Part shown: one piece after another, positions 1 to 6,643 of the stretch
How the letters are laid out: every line of letters begins with the position of its first letter
Numbering within the stretch: position 1 is the stretch's first letter
Assembly (NCBI GenBank): GCA_024405115.1
Contig: JAKSPD010000016.1
Coordinates: 1 to 39,442 of the forward strand
DNA length: 39,442 nucleotides
Source: Lachnospiraceae bacterium
Lineage (GTDB): Bacteria; Bacillota; Clostridia; Lachnospirales; Lachnospiraceae
Reading direction: 5' to 3'
Notes under the pieces: model-generated
Seen by the model: only the letters and a program-made list of their open reading frames with translations
What the model was told of the DNA's origin: nothing
The model's database searches: none
Position numbers and translations under genes: made by a program

Positions 1-111
1 TAATTTCATCTCCCGGCAGGGAAATCTCAGGCCGGAGTTCCCTGCAATTCATCCCTTACAGAAGAAGGGGACTTCTTGCTGATTATGTTAAAGTATTGAA
101 TTTCCCAATGG
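1..111. other. Left-edge stretch with two small hairpins, no confident gene
   Basis: No complete gene is visible. Two small inverted repeats can be read: an 8-bp stem (16-23 with 38-45) and a 6-bp stem (62-67 with 72-77, loop of 4). On the plus strand a short open frame ends in TGA at 97-99, just before the terminator at 112-141. The stretch could therefore be the 3' end or 3' UTR of a plus-strand gene that starts outside the window. I do not recognise a riboswitch class. Confidence 0.25.
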
Positions 112-141
112 AAAAGGGCACGGCCATGGCCGTGCCCTTTT
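112..141. terminator. Perfect 30-bp palindromic terminator, probably bidirectional
   Basis: Positions 112-141 are a perfect palindrome built on AAAAGGGCACGG and its complement, with CCATGG at the centre. A G+C-rich stem flanked by A and T runs on both sides is typical of a bidirectional intrinsic terminator. It lies 60 bp past the end of the minus-strand QueD-like gene and just after a possible plus-strand gene end. Confidence 0.75.
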
Positions 142-200
142 CGTTCAATTTTTAGGGGGGGAAACAAAAAAGGAAAAGTATTTAAACCCAGGGGGGAGGT

Positions 201-764
201 TTACTTCCTGTAGCCGCACTTGTGGCAGACTCCGTTTTCATCAAGTCTTACTCCACAGAATGGGCATCTGTCCATGGTACCGGCCGTCATGAAATCGGCC
301 GTGGCCGCATTGACACCGCTTGTGAACGTTATCTTGGCAATGTTGAGACTGTTTTTCAGAAGGTCATAAACGATCTTTATCATCCCTTCGACTGTCATGG
401 TCTCCTTTGTTACAACCAGCCTGCATTCAGGATATGTTCTTATGAGCGTTGTCTCCATTGCAGGGCCTTTCATGGTGTTGGTGGGAGTACCGTTTCTTAT
501 TCCTTCCTTCTCATATACTTTCAGTATGGCGGGAAGCAGGGGGTCGTCTTCCCTTAATATAAGTGCATGGTCAAAATTCTTTAACACGTCCCACGCAATC
601 TTCTGGATCTCATTACATGGGAATACCATGTTCACTCCTTTGTTGATGGTGTCCTCTACCTCTATGGTAAGAGTTCCGGTGTGTCCGTGAAGATACTGGG
701 CCTCACCCTTAAATCCGTAAAAACGGTGTGCGTACTGAATCTGCAATGTAGTTATGCTTCTCAT
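201..764 (-). CDS. QueD/PTPS-fold protein with C-terminal zinc ribbon, catalytic residues missing
   Basis: This 187-residue protein has the 6-pyruvoyl-tetrahydropterin synthase / 6-carboxytetrahydropterin synthase (QueD) fold. The zinc-ligand histidines are present (AHRF near residue 12, LHGHTG near 25), as is FDH near residue 64. The extra C-terminus carries CPFCG...CHKCG, a zinc ribbon not found in standard QueD. Two hallmark residues are absent. The catalytic Cys four positions before HGH is Ala, and the Glu of the usual V-x-E-T segment is Ser in TFTSGVNAATADF. The protein may therefore not run the queuosine-pathway reaction. It lies 13 bp downstream of desulfoferrodoxin with a good RBS (GAGGAG), so the two are likely co-transcribed. 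The fold call is firm; the function is open. Confidence 0.8.
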   Translation of the reverse strand: MRSITTLQIQYAHRFYGFKGEAQYLHGHTGTLTIEVEDTINKGVNMVFPCNEIQKIAWDVLKNFDHALILREDDPLLPAILKVYEKEGIRNGTPTNTMKGPAMETTLIRTYPECRLVVTKETMTVEGMIKIVYDLLKNSLNIAKITFTSGVNAATADFMTAGTMDRCPFCGVRLDENGVCHKCGYRK

Positions 765-777
765 AATTCAAATCTCC

Positions 778-1182
778 TCAGACTCCTTCGTCTTCCTTAA
801 GATAATTCTGGTTCATCCACAAACCGTGTATGTTACAGAATGCATATACGGATAAAAGATTCTCTCCGTTTAACATGAATCCGGCTCCCGGCCTGTCACC
901 TGGCTTAAGCTCCCTTATATGAAGGCCGCTGTCCGTAAGGGCAGCTATCCATTCTATATAATGATTTTCCTTCATCGGATGAAGCACGTTCCCTATATCG
1001 GCCTGTACCCATCCTGCTCCCAAGGTAACTACCGGCATGTGCTTTTCAAAAACGCTGTCCTCCGTATTCACCTTAAGGTATTCCATCTCTGTTCCGCAGC
1101 AATGGGGCGTCACTCCCGAGTCGTTCAGGACCATTACCAGGTTTCCGCATATGTTACAGCGGTATAATTTGATTTCTTCCAT
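778..1182 (-). CDS. dfx: Desulfoferrodoxin (superoxide reductase, class with both iron centres)
   Basis: This 134-residue protein reduces superoxide to hydrogen peroxide without making oxygen, an oxidative-stress defence of anaerobes, in the cytoplasm. The N-terminal desulforedoxin domain has the full cysteine set (CNIC near residue 9, HCCG near 28). The C-terminal superoxide-reductase domain has the Glu-Lys-His of EKHMPV, the histidines of HPM and ENH, and the Cys and His of CNIHGLW. Length is normal. The start has an upstream GGAG/GGAAG RBS and a good promoter (1234-1262). The divergent neighbour is a membrane-anchored HTH protein; the downstream partner is the QueD-like gene. Confidence 0.95.
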   Translation of the reverse strand: MEEIKLYRCNICGNLVMVLNDSGVTPHCCGTEMEYLKVNTEDSVFEKHMPVVTLGAGWVQADIGNVLHPMKENHYIEWIAALTDSGLHIRELKPGDRPGAGFMLNGENLLSVYAFCNIHGLWMNQNYLKEDEGV

Positions 1183-1233
1183 AAAACTTCCTACTCCTTT
1201 TTCTGCAGTGTGTTATAATCAACTTGCAGCACA

Positions 1234-1262
1234 ATAATACGTTCCCGAAAAATGTATTGCAA
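1234..1262 (-). promoter_or_regulatory. Sigma-A type promoter of the dfx operon
   Basis: Read on the minus strand, TTGCAA (1262-1257), a 17-bp spacer and TATTAT (1239-1234) form a near-consensus promoter. Predicted transcription starts near 1227, giving a leader of about 45 nt to dfx. On the plus strand TTGTGC (1264-1269), 17 bp and TATTTT (1287-1292) could serve the divergent HTH gene, but this match is weaker. Confidence 0.6.
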
Positions 1263-1318
1263 TTGTGCCGGAAACAATTTCATATGTATTTTTTCTTTTG
1301 CTTCTTCGGAGTGATTTT

Positions 1319-1774
1319 ATGGAAACTGTATTACTTGGAAAGACCGTAAAAGCCATGTATAAACTGAGTGGAAAGACTGTGGAACAGCTGTCGGAGGAAA
1401 CCGAACTCTCAGTTGATACCATCAATAATTTCTTTTATGCAAGGCTCCAGAAGCCGAGTTTCATCGGTGTGTCAAAGCTTGTCAGGGCGACAGGTTATAC
1501 CATGAAGGATCTTGTCAGCTTCATGGACATTGCGAGGGAGCTCCCCCAGGATGCAAACATAACTGATGAATTTGCCAAATATCTGATTTCTGAAAATGAT
1601 ACAGACCCGATTGTAACTGATACAGCAGAAATACAAAAAAAGGATGCACATCGTGAGGATTCTGCAGAAATAAAGGAATTCTATCAGCGCGAGCTGGACA
1701 GGCTTCAGAAGATCATTATGCTTCTGATAGTGGTGATTGCCGTTATCACGGTGGTCTCTCTTTTCCGTCTGTAA
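1319..1774 (+). CDS. HTH (XRE-like) protein with C-terminal membrane anchor
   Basis: The chosen start at 1319 (METVLLGKTV) has CGGAG upstream and gives 151 residues; an earlier in-frame ATG at 1265 lacks an RBS. Residues about 8-60 resemble an XRE-type helix-turn-helix (GKTVEQLSEETELSVDTI) with a second helical pair. A polar linker of about 50 residues follows, then a single hydrophobic segment (about 132-150, IIMLLIVVIAVITVVSLF) at the very end. The predicted topology is a cytoplasmic DNA-binding head held at the membrane. It is the first gene of a plus-strand operon, 19 bp before a CPBP intramembrane protease gene. The target of the regulator is unknown. Confidence 0.7.
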   Translation: METVLLGKTVKAMYKLSGKTVEQLSEETELSVDTINNFFYARLQKPSFIGVSKLVRATGYTMKDLVSFMDIARELPQDANITDEFAKYLISENDTDPIVTDTAEIQKKDAHREDSAEIKEFYQRELDRLQKIIMLLIVVIAVITVVSLFRL

Positions 1775-1793
1775 TAATGGTTGGAGGTTTTTT

Positions 1794-2816
1794 ATGAAAA
1801 AGCTTCTCGGTGATCCCCTTTTTATCCGGGACGCCAGACAGTCAAAAAAGCCCGGACACGGTATTTTTACTGAACTCCTTATATTTATACCCGTATTTTT
1901 TCTGATACTGGCCGTTGAAAACATCCCGATAGCTGTTGCTTACATCATATGGCTGTTCACCATGGACATGAATGCAATGTCATCGGGCAACAGTTTTTAT
2001 TTTGAAAGTTCTTCTTTCGGAATCCCTGACCCAATAACCATCTTTTCCCTTTTCATAACCGTTCTGGGTGCGGGTATTGCGGTTTTATACTGCAGGTTTA
2101 TCGAGGAACGCAGGCTGAAATCCATGGGATTTCGTAAAAGCAGCTGCTTTACCGAATACCTTCTTGGTGGGGCATTGGGCATCATCATGATTTCCATCCC
2201 TACAGTAATTGGAATCGTAACGGGTGCCTATTCCATCAGTTCCGGTATCCCTGTGTTTTCCATCGTCATCCTCTGCCTTTTCGGTTATGTATTTCAGGGA
2301 ATGAGTGAAGAGATAATATTCCGAGGATACCTCATGACCTCAATGGCCAGAAAGAACAGCCTGTTTGTCTCGATAATTTTAAGTTCAGCTGTCTTTTCAA
2401 TAATTCATTTCGTAAATCCCGGCATCACCCCTGTTGCCTTTCTGAACCTGTTCCTTTATGGAGTTGTGGCAGCGGTTTTATTCATTAAAAGAGGCAGTAT
2501 CTGGCCTGCCTGCGGAATGCATACCTTCTGGAATTTCTATCAGGGCAATATCTTTGGTATTAATGTAAGTGGTACCGTAAAAACAGGAGGTACTGTTTTT
2601 AATGCGACGATAAACCGTAACCTTCCTGATTATCTGACCGGCGGTATCTTCGGAATTGAAGGTAGCCTTTATGTTACCGCCGTCCTGATAGTATTCCTTC
2701 TGATCTTCCTCTTCATCCTTCCTGAAAAGAAGAATGAACAGTATGTTGAACCTGTACCGGAGGAGGATTTTGTTGAAATTAATGATGAAACCGAGTACAA
2801 TACTACCCAGCAGTAA
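1794..2816 (+). CDS. CPBP family intramembrane glutamic endopeptidase
   Basis: From the ATG at 1794 (RBS TGGAGG) the protein has 340 residues and about eight hydrophobic segments. The CPBP (Abi/CAAX protease-like) motifs are all present: EE plus R at 172-177 (EEIIFR), F-x3-H at 201-205 (FSIIH), and H-x3-N at 243-247 (HTFWN). These residues form the active site in Rce1-type proteases. The family ranges from CAAX processing to bacteriocin maturation or self-immunity and regulated proteolysis; no bacteriocin gene is visible here. The C-terminal 25 residues are acidic and cytoplasmic-looking. The gene sits between the membrane-anchored HTH gene and a small protein gene. Confidence 0.88.
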   Translation: MKKLLGDPLFIRDARQSKKPGHGIFTELLIFIPVFFLILAVENIPIAVAYIIWLFTMDMNAMSSGNSFYFESSSFGIPDPITIFSLFITVLGAGIAVLYCRFIEERRLKSMGFRKSSCFTEYLLGGALGIIMISIPTVIGIVTGAYSISSGIPVFSIVILCLFGYVFQGMSEEIIFRGYLMTSMARKNSLFVSIILSSAVFSIIHFVNPGITPVAFLNLFLYGVVAAVLFIKRGSIWPACGMHTFWNFYQGNIFGINVSGTVKTGGTVFNATINRNLPDYLTGGIFGIEGSLYVTAVLIVFLLIFLFILPEKKNEQYVEPVPEEDFVEINDETEYNTTQQ

Positions 2817-2833
2817 AAAGAAAGGATAATTAA

Positions 2834-3331
2834 ATGCATTACACATTCAATTCATTACCAAAGACACTTTCAGAACTTAAGTCACTTCCCCAGGCTGACC
2901 TCAAGACTCCCGAGGATACAGCTGCACTCACGATCCTGGCTCTTTCCGAATATCCCGAGAATAAGGAAAACGCCATCGAGATGCTTTCATTCCTTAAGGG
3001 GCCGGGCGGACCGGTTTCCGAATATGAGAAGCAGTTTTTACGCGACAGGTTCATGGACAGCAGCTACATCATGAATTCATATTTCATCGGATCTTCACCC
3101 GAAAATAACTACACCCCTGCAAAGCCCTACTCATTTGACATCAATGAGATGGCTCACGGCCGTGACCAGATTGCAGAGGGTTATGTACGTGTTTCCGTAA
3201 AATCTTCCGGAGCTGATTCTGAAAGAGAGATCAAGTTAAGGACAAAGGCCTCAACAGGTGAGTGGTTCCTTATTGAACAGTTCCTGCTTCCCGGAATCAG
3301 GGCACCGAAGGCACAGGATCCCTGGGCATAA
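2834..3331 (+). CDS. Conserved small protein, possibly DUF6935-like
   Basis: This is a 165-residue soluble protein with no signal peptide or membrane segment. The opening (MHYTFNSLPKTLSELKSLP) and a helical N-terminal half followed by a beta-rich C-terminal half (YVRVSVKSSGADSEREIKL...EWFLIEQFLLPGIRAPK) resemble a family common in Lachnospiraceae that I recall as DUF6935. That name is from memory and untested. Starts 17 bp after the protease gene with an AAAGGAT RBS, so it is the last gene of the HTH-protease operon. It is followed by the terminator at 3348-3377. Function unknown. Confidence 0.65.
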   Translation: MHYTFNSLPKTLSELKSLPQADLKTPEDTAALTILALSEYPENKENAIEMLSFLKGPGGPVSEYEKQFLRDRFMDSSYIMNSYFIGSSPENNYTPAKPYSFDINEMAHGRDQIAEGYVRVSVKSSGADSEREIKLRTKASTGEWFLIEQFLLPGIRAPKAQDPWA

Positions 3332-3347
3332 ATTCGCATTAAAAAGC

Positions 3348-3377
3348 AGAGGTTTCAGGCCATGGCCTGAAACCTCT
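3348..3377. terminator. Perfect 30-bp palindromic bidirectional terminator
   Basis: The stem AGAGGTTTCAGG and its complement surround CCATGG with no mismatch, followed by a T run on the plus strand and preceded by an A run. It lies between two convergent genes (ends at 3331 and 3410) and probably serves both. The GGCCATGGCC centre matches that of the terminator at 112-141. Confidence 0.8.
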
Positions 3378-3409
3378 TTTTTCGTAAAGCTATGTGTCTT
3401 ATTCCCTGT

Positions 3410-4027
3410 TCATTTTATGATGCCTGAATAGTCCGATATTCCTGTTATTTCTGAAACCATGTTCTCAATAAGAACACCTGCATTTTCCTTTGCCTTTTTA
3501 AGGAGATCGCCCGAAAGGGCCTTTTCCTCCGCATTAGCCTTCAGTTCCCTGTTAGCCTCATTCATGTCCTCTATCTTAATCGGATTAAAAAGGTTATTCT
3601 TTTCGTCATACATCCGGAAACTGTCTTCCTTTATTTCTACACTTAAGACTTTTGCATCAGGTATGGTCAGGGTGATGGTCTTTTTTTCTTCATTTACCTT
3701 GACCTTTATCTGGGAAAAATCAACTCCTGCCTTCACAACGCCGTCATAGCTGTAAAGGAAGCTCTTTTTTGTAAGACCTATGTTCTTTCCGAAAAGCGTC
3801 TTTGTGTTCTCATACTGCTCAAGCATTGTGAAATCATACTCATGGGTCGCAAGCTCACCAATGTCACGAAAAGATGCCTCCAGCACGTCAGAATTCAGAG
3901 TGGTTTTCTCCTTTACCGGATTAAGGCTGCCGTTTTTCATCTTAAAGGCAATCACACAGACAGCTATAAACGCCATACATGCAATTATTGACATTATTGT
4001 GAACTTTATGCTCTTCCACTTCTTCAT
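3410..4027 (-). CDS. DUF4230 family membrane-anchored protein
   Basis: This 205-residue protein has one N-terminal membrane segment (about 9-29, IMSIIACMAFIAVCVIAFKM) and an extracytoplasmic domain. The core has the DUF4230 pattern: a repeated strand-rich region with FLYSYDGVVKAGVDFSQIKV, then TITLTIPDAKVLSVEI and SFRMYDEKNNLFNPI, then a helical tail. Family members are single-pass proteins of unknown role. It is 42 bp downstream of the DNA alkylation repair gene on the same strand. Start supported by GGGGAAA upstream. Confidence 0.8.
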   Translation of the reverse strand: MKKWKSIKFTIMSIIACMAFIAVCVIAFKMKNGSLNPVKEKTTLNSDVLEASFRDIGELATHEYDFTMLEQYENTKTLFGKNIGLTKKSFLYSYDGVVKAGVDFSQIKVKVNEEKKTITLTIPDAKVLSVEIKEDSFRMYDEKNNLFNPIKIEDMNEANRELKANAEEKALSGDLLKKAKENAGVLIENMVSEITGISDYSGIIK

Positions 4028-4069
4028 TTGATTTCCCCGGAATAATGTTCTTTTACGTAAACGCCGTAC

Positions 4070-4762
4070 TCATTTACTGCTTATTTTCAGGCTCTTTAAG
4101 TATTCCTTCTGCTCATCGGTTATGCGGTAGCTTTCCCTTGCCTTCTGAATGGCCTTGTTGTGTGTCCATTCCGGCAGTCTTTTTTCTTCAATATACCTGA
4201 CTGCGGTGTCCCACTGTTTTGCAAGTGCCTCCGCAAAAAGCCAGGCCGTCATCATGTTGACATAGTATTCATCCGAACGGACAGCCGCCGCATAATCAAG
4301 GTATTCTTTATTAAAGTCTTTATCAAGGAAGAACTTCATGACAAACAGCATTCCAACCCTCTTTGTGTAAGGCGCGGGATTTTCAATCCATTCCTTAATC
4401 TTTGGAGCAAGTCTTTCATGGTTCTTTTCAAAGGCTTTCGGTTTGAGTCCGTCACTGACTGCCCAGTTATTTATATATGGAAGAAATGCCTCAAGCTTTA
4501 TAAGGCATTTATCAAAATCCTTCATTTCACAGATTAATGCACTCTGTACGGCGTTTTCCTCGAAATACTGATGAGGAAGTGCCTTCATGAAGCCTTCTAT
4601 CTCATCTTCCGCCTCATTATGGATTTCTTTTACGATTCTCTTATACTCAGGAGACCTCACGCCGATAAACTGTTCCCTTGGGACATTGGGCACTAACTTT
4701 GCAATGAAGTCACCATATTTTTCATCCTGATGGCGGTAAATGATGTCAAGTATCTTTGACAT
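4070..4762 (-). CDS. DNA alkylation repair protein, AlkD-like
   Basis: This 230-residue all-helical protein belongs to the AlkC/AlkD HEAT-repeat DNA glycosylase family, which removes N3- and N7-alkylated purines. Diagnostic parts are FIGVRSPEYKRIVKEI near the N-terminus, NNWAVSDGL near residues 97-105 (aligning with the Trp and catalytic Asp region of AlkD), KRVGMLFVMKFF, MMTAWLFAEAL with the second key Trp, and the closing HNKAIQKARESYRI. Length is typical. The RBS GAAAGGAGAG lies inside the end of an upstream gene relic whose TAA abuts this ATG, so the gene was once translationally coupled to it. Confidence 0.9.
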   Translation of the reverse strand: MSKILDIIYRHQDEKYGDFIAKLVPNVPREQFIGVRSPEYKRIVKEIHNEAEDEIEGFMKALPHQYFEENAVQSALICEMKDFDKCLIKLEAFLPYINNWAVSDGLKPKAFEKNHERLAPKIKEWIENPAPYTKRVGMLFVMKFFLDKDFNKEYLDYAAAVRSDEYYVNMMTAWLFAEALAKQWDTAVRYIEEKRLPEWTHNKAIQKARESYRITDEQKEYLKSLKISSK

Positions 4763-4925
4763 TTATCTCTCCTTTCTAAAGAGCTTAAAGCACATCGGAT
4801 ATAGTCCGATAAGTATGAACACGATTATGGCATAGCGCACCGTCCTTACCAGGAAAGCCGGTGTGGTTCCGCTGTTTAAAAACGCCTTGGTAAACGGCAT
4901 CCTCAATACTTACTAAACTGCCCAT
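4763..4925 (-). pseudogene. Internally deleted membrane-protein gene (PAP2-like?), only both ends left
   Basis: A good RBS (CAGGAGTAGG) and ATG at 4925 open a short frame reading MGSLVSIEDA. A different frame from 4900 down to TAA at 4763-4765 gives a 45-residue tail with one clear membrane helix (PAFLVRTVRYAIIVFILIGL) and a basic end. This is what remains when the middle of a membrane-protein gene is lost with a frame change. The two ends remind me of membrane PAP2-family phosphatases of Lachnospiraceae, but the match is from memory. The alternative is a real 45-residue membrane peptide starting at 4900, but no RBS sits at a suitable distance. Confidence 0.55.
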
Positions 4926-4949
4926 AAAACCTACTCCTGATAAAACTTA

Positions 4950-4980
4950 ACGCCCTGCCTTTTCCAAAAGGACAGGGCGT
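4950..4980. terminator. Hairpin terminator with long stem
   Basis: ACGCCCTG (4950-4957) pairs with CAGGGCGT (4973-4980), with additional pairing of the inner CCTTTT/AAAAGG. The plus strand ends in six T. On the minus strand it directly follows the amidohydrolase gene, whose transcript it most likely ends. Confidence 0.65.
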
Positions 4981-4995
4981 TTTTTAATGAATTAA

Positions 4996-6615
4996 TTATA
5001 CCAAATGGCCTTTATTTTCCAACAGACCGTAAACCTTTTTCCCGTTAAGCCATGTTTCAAGAACCTTAATCTGTGAAAGCTTCATCGGATCACACTTAAA
5101 CGGATCCTCCGAAAGGATGATAAAGTCCGCAAGGAATCCCACTGCTATCTTTCCCTTTTTATTTTCATCAAAGCTTCCCATTGCAGCATCGGTAGTATAT
5201 CCCGCTATTGCCTCCTCCAGTGTAAATGCCTCCTTAAGGTTAAGCGGTTCGCCCGTGCCGTCAAGAGGTCTTCTGGTAACGGCAAGCTGGATACCGCGCA
5301 TGGGAGACGGAATCTCCACCGGGGCATCGCTGCTGTTGGAAACTCCAATTCCAAGGTCCTTCATGCTCTTCCACGCATAAGCATTATGAGCACGCTCCTT
5401 TCCAAGACGTGCCACAGCAATCCGGCAGTGGTAGTCAAGAAACTCGCTCTGGAAATGAACCCTAAGCCCCAGTTTCTTCATACGCGGAAGCTGGTCCGGT
5501 CTTGTGACAAGGCAGTGTATGAGGGTGTCACGATGCTCAGTGCGCGGATGCTCAGCAAATGCCTTTTCAAATGCATTCATGGCCATGTCCACGCAGCCGT
5601 CCCCTATCGCATGAATGGCTATCTGCATGTCCTTCCTGTTTGCAAGGCCTATCATCTCATCGAGAACTTCCTGGCTGTAATTAAATGCCCCGCACGTTTC
5701 CGGCATGTCAGCGTAGGGTTTTGTAAGATATGCGGTATGGGCACCCACGGCACCGTCCGCAATCATCTTTAACGGACCTATCCGGTACATATCCGTCCCA
5801 ACCCCGGTCGTATAGCCTGCGGCATTAAATTCCTCAAGCTTTTCAGGCTTATCAAAATATGACTGCTGATAGATCCTGACTGTAAGCCTTCCTTCAGCTT
5901 CAAGTTCCTTATATGCCTGCATTACTTTTTCCCAGCGGTAAAGTGCCGTGAAATCATCTGTCATGCTGCCGGTGACACCAAATGAGTTAAGCTGCCTGCA
6001 GGCCGCCACGATGAGTTCCTTTATGAACGGAACGCTCGGGGACGGCATGGCACTGCGGATAAAGTCTATGGCATTATCATAAATCATTCCCGTAAGTTCA
6101 CCGTTTTCAACCCCTATGCGGCCGCCCGGTATATCGGGCGTGTCAACCGTCACGCCCATAAGTTCCAGTGCCTTTGTATTCACGCACACGCAGTGACCGC
6201 ATGTACGCCCACAGTATATGGGGATCTCAGAGCTCACCCCGTCAAGGTCATGACGGTTTATGGGTCTTTTTTCATCCGTGAACTTATCCTCGTTCCATCC
6301 GCGTGCAAAGAACCACATACCATTTTGGGGTGGATTTTCACGAAGAAAGTCCTTCATATATGTTATGACTTCCTTTAAACTCCCTGAATGGTCATCCAGC
6401 ACACATGAGGTGATGGACCTGCCGTGTCCCACGAGGTGCATGTGCGTATCAATGAAACCGGGGCATACGAACTGTCCCTTAAGGTCAATGGTATTATCGG
6501 GGTTTAAGGCCTCCTCCGGGGGAATGAACTTATCGCCCTTTACTGCGAAGGAATCCGAAAAACCCAGCCCTGGCGTAAAAACACGCCCGTTTTTAAATAG
6601 TGTTACTGTTTCCAT
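4996..6615 (-). CDS. YtcJ-like amidohydrolase (amidohydrolase 3 family)
   Basis: This 539-residue protein is a metal-dependent hydrolase of the amidohydrolase superfamily, YtcJ/amidohydrolase-3 branch, usually cytoplasmic with unknown small-molecule amide or lactam substrates. Metal-binding His58 and His60 sit in GFIDTHMH; later motifs are KMIADGAVGAHTAYL, the AIHAIGDG histidine, and the SNSSDAPV aspartate. The C-terminal NLKEAFTLEEAIAGYT...GKIAVGFLADFIILSEDPF closes the small beta-domain as expected. Full length. It lies 28 bp after the CapA-like gene and both probably share a transcript. The RBS is weak. Confidence 0.9.
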   Translation of the reverse strand: METVTLFKNGRVFTPGLGFSDSFAVKGDKFIPPEEALNPDNTIDLKGQFVCPGFIDTHMHLVGHGRSITSCVLDDHSGSLKEVITYMKDFLRENPPQNGMWFFARGWNEDKFTDEKRPINRHDLDGVSSEIPIYCGRTCGHCVCVNTKALELMGVTVDTPDIPGGRIGVENGELTGMIYDNAIDFIRSAMPSPSVPFIKELIVAACRQLNSFGVTGSMTDDFTALYRWEKVMQAYKELEAEGRLTVRIYQQSYFDKPEKLEEFNAAGYTTGVGTDMYRIGPLKMIADGAVGAHTAYLTKPYADMPETCGAFNYSQEVLDEMIGLANRKDMQIAIHAIGDGCVDMAMNAFEKAFAEHPRTEHRDTLIHCLVTRPDQLPRMKKLGLRVHFQSEFLDYHCRIAVARLGKERAHNAYAWKSMKDLGIGVSNSSDAPVEIPSPMRGIQLAVTRRPLDGTGEPLNLKEAFTLEEAIAGYTTDAAMGSFDENKKGKIAVGFLADFIILSEDPFKCDPMKLSQIKVLETWLNGKKVYGLLENKGHLV

Positions 6616-6643
6616 GTTAAGTGCCTGTTATAGGCGCAAGCCT

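Noticed and set aside
1-111. Riboswitch at the left edge
   Set aside because: Two small hairpins are present, but no conserved core of a known class (TPP, cobalamin, preQ1, SAM) could be recognised.
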